DNA of 14,275 nt from DATKDU01 sp035512595 (GTDB lineage: Bacteria; Planctomycetota; Planctomycetia; Pirellulales; Pirellulaceae), in NCBI GenBank assembly GCA_035512595.1, contig DATKDU010000115.1, positions 1 to 14,275 on the forward strand, written 5' to 3'. The notes beneath the pieces are model-generated. The model was not told where the DNA came from and made no database searches. It saw only the letters and a list, made by a program, of their open reading frames with translations. Within the stretch, counting starts at the first letter, position 1. Each line of letters opens with the position of its first letter. The translations under genes and the position numbers were made by a program. This document shows, piece after piece, positions 6,754 to 13,742 of this stretch.

Positions 6754-7527
6754 TCAGTGGACCCACGAGACGACCCCTGCCCAGCACCAGATCCAGACGA
6801 AGAGCAGTAATGTGGACACGAGCCCAACGTAGTGAAACAAGTCGCGCGGCGTCGAACGTCTCCAGTCATCCAGCGGCGCTACCAGAAAGAGGCCAGCGAA
6901 GGCGATCGTGGGCAACGTCAGCGGGATTACCAGGTCACTCCGCTCCATTTCGTTGGCTACGAAATTCGCGGAGCCGATGACGGCGGCCGACGAACCCCAC
7001 GGGCTGGCGAAGCAGCAGACCGTCCGCATGAACGCTAATACCAATACTCCGATTCGCCACGTGGCGGACCAGTCGGCGCGCCAGGCGAGATGAATCCAGA
7101 GCGCGACCGTAACCAGTGTGCTCACCAGATAACCGGCCACAAAGAAAGCTCCGATGTCAGGAAACTCACGGGGTTGGCCGAACAGCCGCAGTACAAGCGC
7201 CGCCAGGTGCCCGCAGACCGTTTCGATTCCACCGAGTAGCAGCAGCCAATGACCGGGATGACGGCCCCAGCTCTCCGTTGGCGCGCGTGCTAAAACAATT
7301 CGAGGGCCGATCGCAAACATCCAATACAGAAGTCCGGCGACAAAGACTCCGCCTATGACGCTGTAGGCCGCGTAGAGCGCTCGGAACATTGTCGCGCGGT
7401 GGAGCGAGCCGTGCGGCTCTTCAAGGGCCGGTCGAATGACGAGCAGCACCAGCGCCGCCGCGGCCGTCCAGAGAAACAAATGCACAATGCGTAGCTTCGG
7501 CGGCGTTAGGCTCGCGTCGGCTCGCAT
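6754..7527 (-). CDS. Integral membrane protein, seven predicted helices, function unknown
   Basis: A 257-residue protein that I do not recognise. Hydrophobic segments lie at about 14-32, 50-73, 93-116, 126-149, 157-175, 199-218 and 229-254, giving seven transmembrane helices. Residues inside helices that could matter include H107, C105, C171 and C172, and H146, but no heme or metal motif is certain. The start is ATG 7527; a GTG at 7551 would add eight residues. The gene begins 33 bases (or 9 from the GTG) after the stop of the cytochrome c gene on the same strand, so the two are probably co-transcribed and this protein may be its membrane partner. This is inferred only from position. Confidence 0.75.
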   Translation of the reverse strand: MRADASLTPPKLRIVHLFLWTAAAALVLLVIRPALEEPHGSLHRATMFRALYAAYSVIGGVFVAGLLYWMFAIGPRIVLARAPTESWGRHPGHWLLLLGGIETVCGHLAALVLRLFGQPREFPDIGAFFVAGYLVSTLVTVALWIHLAWRADWSATWRIGVLVLAFMRTVCCFASPWGSSAAVIGSANFVANEMERSDLVIPLTLPTIAFAGLFLVAPLDDWRRSTPRDLFHYVGLVSTLLLFVWIWCWAGVVSWVH

Positions 7528-7560
7528 GAATGCCGCCTGGCTGAGAAACACTGATCCGGT

Positions 7561-9345
7561 CTACAGACTCCGCAGAAACTCCACCAGATCGCGGATCTCG
7601 GCGGCATCGTACTTCTCGTCCCCCGGATGCGCGTGCTTCAGGAAAACGTCTTCCAGCGACGCAGCCGAGTTGTCGTGAAAGAACTGCTCCCGGTGCGAAA
7701 TGCCGCGGAGGCTGGGCGGGTTGAACTCGGTGTTCCCTTCCTTGTCCTTGAGCCCCACGTCGTAAACCTGCGGCGTGGTGTACGTCGGCGGAGCGTGGCA
7801 GCGGGCGCAGTCGCGGGCCTCAAAGACCGCCTTGCCGCGGGTAATGGCCCCCTCATCGCGCGTGCCGCGCAGGTCGGCTAGCGGCGGCGGCAGCTTGAGC
7901 GTCTCGAGATACGCGGCAATCGCCTGCACGGTATGTTCCGGCGCGTCGCCGTTGAACTGCATCGTCTTCTCGATGCTGTTCTTGATTTGCGTCGCCAGGT
8001 CCGCATTGGCGCCGACCCAGGCGTAAGGGGCCGTGTCGCTCTGCGACAGGAGAGACAACACGCGCTTGGGTGCCCCAAACGACAAGTCGCTGAAATTGTC
8101 GTTGAGCTGGCCGATCGTGTGTCCCCCCGGATGGCAGCTCGCACAGGTCATCCAGGCGTCGTGCGCCAGCTTGCCGTCGTGAAACAGCACTTCGCCACGG
8201 TCGGCCAGCGACAGCTTCGGCATTTCCCCCAGCTTGATTCTGGCGACCTCTTCGCGAGCCGCCAGATCGACGATGGAGATCGAGTCGTCGAACATGTTCG
8301 CCACCAATGCCGAAGCACCGTCGGGCGTAATGGCCACGGCGGTCGGCCGCTTGCCGACCTTGAGCCGAAAGAGGCTGAAGTCGGATTCCTTTCCCATGGC
8401 GACTTCGTTCGTGCCGGCGAGGGCGACGACGACCGTGCCGGTTTTGGACATGGCAATGCCGGCGGGATCGGCAGCACCGCGGCCTGCTTCTCCCAGCGGG
8501 TGCATGTGCGAGCCGAAGTACAGTTCCTTGCCGCCGGCCAGCACCGATTCGACCTTCAACCAGCGGAGGTCGTTGCTCATCAGCATGCCCCAGTGGACGT
8601 CGTTGCGGATCGTGTGGGCCAGGTCGTTGAGCATCTGGTGGGCGACGAGCAGTTTTTGGCCGTCGGCCGTGACGAGCATGCTGCGGACGTTGTGACCGGG
8701 AAAACTCCGCTCGGTGGTGGGCGTCAGGTCTGCCGACGACAGGACCGTCAGCCGGCCGGTGAACGCGTCGGCCACGATCAGGCGGCTGCGATCGGCAAGG
8801 AGAGCCAGCGCCTGCGGCGGAAACGCCAGGTCCACCTGCTTGTCGATCGCCAGCGGCTGCGGTGCCGCGATGTCGATCCGCACCTTCGTCAGCCGCCGCG
8901 ACCAGAGCGAAGAGACGAATGCCGCCGTGCCGTCCGGGGCGACCACGACCGCGACCGGATAGGGGCTGATCGCCAGCCGCTGTAGGACCTCGATTGGCTT
9001 GTCCGCGGGCGCGGATACCAGCAGCAGTTCATGCACTTCATCGTCAGTCAGCAGATAGTGTCCCGCTGCACCATCGACTTCCACACAGGCGGTCAGATGC
9101 TTGCCAACCGGTTGTTCCAGGACCACTTTGCGAGCGGCGATATCCACGCGGGAGAGACTTCCGCTGCGCTGATTGGCAACCAGGGCGGTGCAGCCGTCGG
9201 CTGACGGCCAGACGGCAATTGGCCGGCGCAGAGACGGCGCTGAAGCCGGCGTGGACTCCTGGGCTTGGCCTGTCGCAGGACGGGCCATCACCATTGCCAG
9301 GGCAGCAACCAGGATGCAGTGGTGAAACAAGGGGCAGGTGGGCAT
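7561..9345 (-). CDS. Secreted YncE-like beta-propeller fused to di-heme cytochrome c domain
   Basis: A 594-residue exported protein. A signal peptide covers residues about 1-26. Residues about 40-375 form a YncE/YVTN-type propeller, with repeating blades such as PVAVVVAPDGTAAFVSSLWSR, PTAVAITPDGASALVANMFD and DSISIVDLAAREEVARI. Residues about 380-594 form a cytochrome c module with two CxxCH heme sites, CASCH (401-405) and CARCH (513-517). The spacing and features such as RGKAVFEARDCARCH and PPSLRGISHREQFFHDNSA resemble the CcpA/MauG di-heme peroxidase family. It should work in the periplasm as an electron carrier or a peroxidase-like oxidase; the substrate is unknown. ATG 9345 directly precedes the signal peptide. 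It probably shares a transcript with the downstream membrane protein gene. Confidence 0.88.
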   Translation of the reverse strand: MPTCPLFHHCILVAALAMVMARPATGQAQESTPASAPSLRRPIAVWPSADGCTALVANQRSGSLSRVDIAARKVVLEQPVGKHLTACVEVDGAAGHYLLTDDEVHELLLVSAPADKPIEVLQRLAISPYPVAVVVAPDGTAAFVSSLWSRRLTKVRIDIAAPQPLAIDKQVDLAFPPQALALLADRSRLIVADAFTGRLTVLSSADLTPTTERSFPGHNVRSMLVTADGQKLLVAHQMLNDLAHTIRNDVHWGMLMSNDLRWLKVESVLAGGKELYFGSHMHPLGEAGRGAADPAGIAMSKTGTVVVALAGTNEVAMGKESDFSLFRLKVGKRPTAVAITPDGASALVANMFDDSISIVDLAAREEVARIKLGEMPKLSLADRGEVLFHDGKLAHDAWMTCASCHPGGHTIGQLNDNFSDLSFGAPKRVLSLLSQSDTAPYAWVGANADLATQIKNSIEKTMQFNGDAPEHTVQAIAAYLETLKLPPPLADLRGTRDEGAITRGKAVFEARDCARCHAPPTYTTPQVYDVGLKDKEGNTEFNPPSLRGISHREQFFHDNSAASLEDVFLKHAHPGDEKYDAAEIRDLVEFLRSL

Positions 9346-9512
9346 GGTATGGCTCGGCAGGATTCAGGGGCGGCGGCGGATTCCGCAGCAGGGGCGCCGC
9401 TGCCCAGGCAGGTCCCGTTCAGTGTGGCACAATCAGGGGCAGGGAACAAGACAAACTCCCGCTTGGGCTGGCCGATGCGGGCACTCGGCTCGCCGCCAAG
9501 GCCTCTGGAAAG

Positions 9513-9535
9513 CCGCGACCAGTGGTCGCGGTTTT
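9513..9535 (+). repeat. Short perfect hairpin followed by TTTT
   Basis: CCGCGACC (9513-9520) and GGTCGCGG (9524-9531) with a 3-base loop, then four T. It lies in the 355-base divergent intergenic region 9346-9700. It looks like a small plus-strand terminator but no gene precedes it on that strand, so it may be a dispersed hairpin instead. Confidence 0.45.
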
Positions 9536-9555
9536 ACATGTTCGGCGGCCCATGC

Positions 9556-9575
9556 CCGAACTCTGACGAGTCCGG
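9556..9575. repeat. Short hairpin in divergent intergenic region
   Basis: CCGAACTC (9556-9563) pairs with GAGTCCGG (9568-9575) with one mismatch around a TGAC loop. It follows the hairpin at 9513 by about 20 bases. From memory this word, ending in GGCTACG, resembles repeats seen in other planctomycete genomes; that needs a search. The rest of 9346-9700 shows no gene. Confidence 0.45.
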
Positions 9576-9612
9576 CTACGTAGGTCTTGCCGGCCGTGAC
9601 GCGGCAGATTCC

Positions 9613-9641
9613 TTGCGTCATTCGTCAGGGTTGGACATACT
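9613..9641 (+). promoter_or_regulatory. Weak candidate sigma-70-like promoter of the sigma factor operon
   Basis: TTGCGT (9613-9618) and CATACT (9636-9641) are spaced by 17 bases, about 60 bases before the preferred start of the sigma factor gene. The matches to consensus are only partial (3 of 6 and 4 of 6), and an ECF-type promoter would look different, so this is tentative. Confidence 0.22.
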
Positions 9642-9700
9642 AAAGCCCTGGAACGAGCGAGGCCGGTCAACTTGGGGGATCGGCATTGAAAGGATGGCAT

Positions 9701-10339
9701 GTGAGCCAATCGGGGGAATGGGATTCCGGCGCGCAGTTCCGGGAATTGCTCGAGTCCGCTCGGCGCGGTTCCAATGAATCGCTGGGCAAGGTGCTGGAGA
9801 TTTGTCGTCAGTACCTGCTTCTGGTCGCCAACCGGGAGTTGGACGAGCAGCTCCAGGCCAAGGGAGGGGGCTCGGACCTGGTTCAGGAGACGTTTTTCGA
9901 AGCCCAGCGCGACTTTGAGAAGTTCAGCGGCTCGACGCAGGACGAGATGCTGGCTTGGCTGCGGCAGATACTGCTGCACAACGTCCAAAACTTTCGCCGC
10001 TTTTGGTTGGAGACGGAAAAACGGAATGCTGGGGTGGAGATCCCCATCCAGGAGGATAACTCGTCGCGCCAAGTTGGGCCGGAGTTAACCAGTCCGCAGC
10101 AAACTCCCAGCCAGTGGGCCATCAAGAAAGAACGCATCGCGGCCATCGACACCGCCCTGGCGCGCCTCCCCCTCGAATACCGGCAGGTGATCGTGCTCCG
10201 CAATCAGCAGCATCTGTCCTTCGAGGAAATCAGCGGCAAGCTGGGACGGACGGCGGATTCCGCCCGCAAGCTGTGGGCGCGGGCCGTGGAGAAGCTACAA
10301 GAAGAGTTAGGCCACAGCGATGATTCCTCCTCCCAATGA
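9701..10339 (+). CDS. ECF-type RNA polymerase sigma factor (planctomycete kinase-linked type)
   Basis: A 212-residue sigma factor that should redirect RNA polymerase to a specific set of promoters. Region 2 spans about 25-105, with GGSDLVQETFFEAQRDFEKF (56-75) matching the DLxQETF signature of ECF factors. Region 4 spans about 145-202, with LPLEYRQVIVLRNQQHLSFE and EISGKLGRTADSARKLWARA forming the helix-turn-helix. A linker of about 40 residues rich in Q, S and P joins them. GTG 9701 was chosen because AAAGGA (9689-9694) lies six bases upstream; a TTG at 9686 would add five residues. No anti-sigma gene is visible. The kinase gene overlaps its 3' end by 20 bases, which fits the ECF groups in planctomycetes that are linked to Ser/Thr kinases. 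Confidence 0.9.
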   Translation: MSQSGEWDSGAQFRELLESARRGSNESLGKVLEICRQYLLLVANRELDEQLQAKGGGSDLVQETFFEAQRDFEKFSGSTQDEMLAWLRQILLHNVQNFRRFWLETEKRNAGVEIPIQEDNSSRQVGPELTSPQQTPSQWAIKKERIAAIDTALARLPLEYRQVIVLRNQQHLSFEEISGKLGRTADSARKLWARAVEKLQEELGHSDDSSSQ

Positions 10340-13300
10340 CGCGCTCTCCCCGGCCGATCCGGCCGAGGACGTGTTCGTGCAGTTGCTCGCGGCTTGGGAC
10401 GAGCGGCTGGCCAGCGGCAAAAGCACGCCCACGCAGCTTCCAGAACATTCCACGAGCGTGGACGGCCTGCGGGAGCGGCTGGAAAAGGCGCAAGACTGCC
10501 TGAAGCTTCTCAACCAGCTCTGGCCCAAACAAACACCCGGCAGCTCCCACCACAGCGGCCCCGCGGCCTATGCCCGCTTTGGCCGCTACGAGATTATCCG
10601 CGAACTGGGACGCGGGGGGCATGGCGTCGTTTTTTTGGCGGCCGATCCTTCGCTCAAGCGGCAAGTGGCGATCAAGGTTCCGCGGCCCGCTGTCCTTGCC
10701 AACGACGAGCTGCGGTTGCGCTTCCTCCGCGAAGCTGAGGCGACCGCGCGGCTCGACCACCCCAATATCCTGCACGTGTATGAAGTCGGCTGCGAAGGGC
10801 CGGTGTGCTTCACCGCGGCAGCGTACTGCGACGGCGGAACGCTGCAGGACTGGCTCGCGCGCGACAACGCGCCGCTCGAACCGCGCCCGGCCGCCCAAAT
10901 CGTCGCCGAACTGGCTGCCGCGATTCACCATGCGCACACGCGGGGCGTACTGCACCGGGACCTTAAACCGTCGAACGTCCTGCTAGCCAGCCGGCATGAG
11001 GCAATTGCGGATTGCGGATTGCGGATTGCGGATCATGAATCCAATCCGCAATCCGCAATCCCCAATCCGCAATCGAGCTCCGGACGGCTGCTGGATGGCT
11101 GGGTGCTCAAGATCGCGGACTTCGGCCTGGCCAAGGTAATCGACGGCCAGCAAGATTCCACCATGCACGGCGTGGTGATGGGGACGGCCAATTACATGGC
11201 CCCTGAGCAGGCCGCCGGACGGAATGCCGACGTCGGGGTCACGACCGATGTTTATTCCCTGGGAGTGATCCTGTACGAGCTGTTGACCGGAGCGCCGCCG
11301 CTGGTCGCCGCATCGCAACTGGCGACGCTGAAGCGCGTGGAAGGAGACGAGGCGGCCTTTCCCAGCAAGGTCCGCCGCCGGATTCCGGCCGACCTGCGGA
11401 CGATCTGCTTGACTTGCCTCGAGAAGGACCCGCTCCGCCGGTATCCGAGTGCCGCCGCTCTGGCCAGCGACTTGAACCGCTTCCTCCGCGGGGAGCCGGT
11501 GACCGCGCGGCCCTTGTCGCTTGCCGAGCGGATGCGGCGCACCTTTTCGCGGCATCCGGCCTTGTCGCTCCTTTCGGCGGCAGCGATTTGCCTGGCGATC
11601 GGATTCGTCGCGCAGCTTTACCTGCACAATCAGGAACTGTCGGCGAAGAATGCCGAGTTGGCAATCCTGATCAAGAACGAACGCGAGCATGCCAGGTCGC
11701 TGGACGCATTGCGGCAGGTGGCCGAAGAGCGGGCTGAAGAGAACCGCCGCCGCAGCCTGGGGGCCAAGCTCCGCGTCGCGCAGCAGTTCGCCAATGCCGG
11801 CAGCCTGCGGCAGATGACCGAGGCGCTGCACGAGACATTTCCCCAGGGTGACGAACAAGACTTGCGCGAGTTTGCCTGGCGGTATTGGTGGAACCAGTGC
11901 CGGGGAGCTGAGGTTTTTCACCTGCCAGGTCACGGAAAGTTTGTCAACGCTGTGGCTTGCTCCGCGGACGGTAACCTAATCGCGACGGGAAGCGACGATG
12001 CTTCAGTGCGGGTGTGGCAGGCGGCAACGGGGCTGGAGCTGGCGCGCCTGTATGGCCTGAAGGAAAGCGTGCGGCACGTCGCGTTTTCTCCGGACGGAAA
12101 GCTGCTGGCAGCCGGCGATTCACGCGGCGGAGTGATGGCCTGGTCCACTTCCGACTGGAAGCGCAGTCGCATGGCGGAATCGGCCAGGGAGTCGCCAATT
12201 GTCGGTCTGGGGTTTGGGGACGAGGAGACGTTGGTCGCAGGTTTTTCTTCGGGACTTCTGACCGTTTGGGATCCTGGCAGCGGCCAGATCAAGCAGCGGC
12301 GCCCGCTTTCCAATGGACGGCAGATCACTTCGATGGCCATTGCTCCCCGCAGCAGGCAATTGTTGCTCGGCACCCAAAACAACGATATCCAGATTCGTTC
12401 CTTGGACGATCTGACAAAGCGTCCGGAAATCATTAAATGGCATGAGGCGCCGGTCTGCAGCATTGCCATTTCGGTTCAGGAGCATCGTAGTTTCACGTGC
12501 GACGAAAAAGGGAATTGGAGGTTGTGGGACCTGCCTGCCCGCCAGACGCTATTGAAGTCGCCCGAAAATGAATATCCACGGTCCAGCGTCGCCATTTCCC
12601 CCGATGGCCAGTGGCTTGCGGCAGTGACGTTAGGAGAGAAAGTTCGAGTTCTCAGTGCTGACACCGGCGAAATCGTGAAGGAGAAAAATCTAGGGCTGAC
12701 GGGGACCGGTGGGCTGACCTTTACCCAGGACAGTCGGGGATTGATCATTGCGGGAGGGGAGGGTCAAGCGAGCATTTGGCAACCATTCGACGAACGACCG
12801 GAGCAGCCGGTGGGACATGATGTAGAAGCGTGGTCCGCCACGTTCACTCACGACAGTTCGATGTTGATCACCGGCAGTGACGATCAAACCGTGAAGCTCT
12901 GGCGGACCTCCGATGGAAAGTTGATCAAGGACCTGCTGAATCAGAAAGGGACGGTGGCGGCGGTTGCCCTGTCACCCGACGGAACGATCCTGGCCACAAC
13001 CAGCTTGGAGGAATCAACTGAGTATCCCGAGAAGGTGCGGCTCTGGAAAATGCCGACCGGGGAACTGATCAAAGGTCTGCAAGGACACTCGGGACGGGTC
13101 TATTCAGCGGCTTTTCATCCCACCCGGAACGTGCTCGTCACCGGAGCACAGGCGGTCATTGTCTGGGACGTCGCCAGCGGCAGGCAAATCAAGTCGCTTA
13201 ACGACAGTCAGAATAACGACAAAAAGGTCAAGTCGATCGCCTTTTCTCGCGACGGTTCACTGCTCGCTTTCGCCAGTGAAGACGGCAATACGTATCTCTA

Positions 13301-13742
13301 CAGGTATCCGGAGTTGGACAAGCCGCAGGTGCTTGAGAGTGGCGACGAGGTATGGGCGGTGGCCTTTTCACCCGATGGGCAGCTCTTGGCGACAGGCAAC
13401 CGCGACGGTTCGGTGATCGTTTGGGACCCGCACACGCTGAAGCGTCGATTCACCTTGAAAGGGCACCTGCTCGGCGTGCTGTGCGTTGCCTTCAGTGACG
13501 ATGGACAGACGATCGCCACCGGCAGTGAGGATCTGACGATCAAGTTGTGGGGTCCGCATACGGGACAGGAACTCTCTACGCTGCGCGGCCACAAGGAAAA
13601 GATCATGTGTGTGAAGTTTTCTCCGGACAATCAGTGGCTCGCCTCGTGCAGTTACGACGGCGGCGTCCGGCTCTGGCATGCACCCGTGCTCCCTGCGCCG
13701 GTCAGCAGTGTTCGACGCGTCGCGCAAGGAAAACAGCCGTGA
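10320..13742 (+). CDS. Transmembrane Ser/Thr protein kinase with 14 WD40 blades
   Basis: An 1140-residue protein. A regulatory N-terminus (1-88) is followed by a Hanks-type kinase domain (89-390): GRGGHGVV glycine loop (97-104), catalytic K119 in VAIK, E140, HRDLKPSN (212-219), DFG (267-269), GTANYMAPEQ (288-297). All key residues are present. One TM helix (about 412-433) and a coiled-coil-like stretch (437-480) follow. Residues about 535-1121 hold 14 WD-type blades, for example SVRHVAFSPDGKLLAAGD and GSEDLTIKLW, enough for two seven-bladed propellers, probably outside the cytoplasm. An insert of about 27 residues (226-252) between HRD and DFG is encoded by repeat E. ATG 10320 overlaps the sigma factor gene, so translation is probably coupled. 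The likely role is to sense a signal with the propellers and regulate, perhaps by phosphorylation, the sigma factor. Confidence 0.93.
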   Translation: MIPPPNDALSPADPAEDVFVQLLAAWDERLASGKSTPTQLPEHSTSVDGLRERLEKAQDCLKLLNQLWPKQTPGSSHHSGPAAYARFGRYEIIRELGRGGHGVVFLAADPSLKRQVAIKVPRPAVLANDELRLRFLREAEATARLDHPNILHVYEVGCEGPVCFTAAAYCDGGTLQDWLARDNAPLEPRPAAQIVAELAAAIHHAHTRGVLHRDLKPSNVLLASRHEAIADCGLRIADHESNPQSAIPNPQSSSGRLLDGWVLKIADFGLAKVIDGQQDSTMHGVVMGTANYMAPEQAAGRNADVGVTTDVYSLGVILYELLTGAPPLVAASQLATLKRVEGDEAAFPSKVRRRIPADLRTICLTCLEKDPLRRYPSAAALASDLNRFLRGEPVTARPLSLAERMRRTFSRHPALSLLSAAAICLAIGFVAQLYLHNQELSAKNAELAILIKNEREHARSLDALRQVAEERAEENRRRSLGAKLRVAQQFANAGSLRQMTEALHETFPQGDEQDLREFAWRYWWNQCRGAEVFHLPGHGKFVNAVACSADGNLIATGSDDASVRVWQAATGLELARLYGLKESVRHVAFSPDGKLLAAGDSRGGVMAWSTSDWKRSRMAESARESPIVGLGFGDEETLVAGFSSGLLTVWDPGSGQIKQRRPLSNGRQITSMAIAPRSRQLLLGTQNNDIQIRSLDDLTKRPEIIKWHEAPVCSIAISVQEHRSFTCDEKGNWRLWDLPARQTLLKSPENEYPRSSVAISPDGQWLAAVTLGEKVRVLSADTGEIVKEKNLGLTGTGGLTFTQDSRGLIIAGGEGQASIWQPFDERPEQPVGHDVEAWSATFTHDSSMLITGSDDQTVKLWRTSDGKLIKDLLNQKGTVAAVALSPDGTILATTSLEESTEYPEKVRLWKMPTGELIKGLQGHSGRVYSAAFHPTRNVLVTGAQAVIVWDVASGRQIKSLNDSQNNDKKVKSIAFSRDGSLLAFASEDGNTYLYRYPELDKPQVLESGDEVWAVAFSPDGQLLATGNRDGSVIVWDPHTLKRRFTLKGHLLGVLCVAFSDDGQTIATGSEDLTIKLWGPHTGQELSTLRGHKEKIMCVKFSPDNQWLASCSYDGGVRLWHAPVLPAPVSSVRRVAQGKQP
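11004..11074. repeat. Intragenic inverted repeat with 7-bp word arrays (repeat E)
   Basis: The left arm has four perfect tandem ATTGCGG heptamers (11004-11031). The right arm has AATCCGC (11043-11049), AATCCGC (11050-11056), AATCCCC (11057-11063), AATCCGC (11064-11070) and a final AATC. The arms are reverse complements with one mismatch and a loop of about nine bases, so an RNA hairpin of about 30 bp is possible. It lies inside the kinase gene and is read through in frame as ADCGLRIAD..NPQSAIPNPQS. It belongs to the same 7-bp architecture as repeats A, B and D. Confidence 0.92.

Noticed and set aside
6597..6980. ATG ORF of 127 codons starting in the small RNA
   Set aside because: It reads through a perfect intrinsic terminator and then antisense into the membrane protein gene; its ATG is 14 bases from the ribosome site, whereas GTG 6590 is at the ideal 7.
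7933..8985. Plus-strand ORF of 350 codons opposite the cytochrome gene
   Set aside because: It is antisense to a well-supported propeller/cytochrome gene with CxxCH motifs; its translation has an H, R, V, Q-rich shadow composition.
9563..9570. CTGACGAG, resembling the hammerhead ribozyme core CUGANGA
   Set aside because: No GAAA strand or helix I/III partner is found downstream; the bases are part of a simple stem-loop (9556-9575).
11004..11074. Tandem heptamers considered as a CRISPR or tandem-repeat array
   Set aside because: Units are 7 bp with no spacers, the second half is the reverse complement, and the whole lies in an intact reading frame.
10983..11933. Minus-strand ORF of 316 codons within the kinase gene
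   Set aside because: It is antisense to kinase and linker coding sequence with all kinase motifs present on the plus strand; no start signal or domain.
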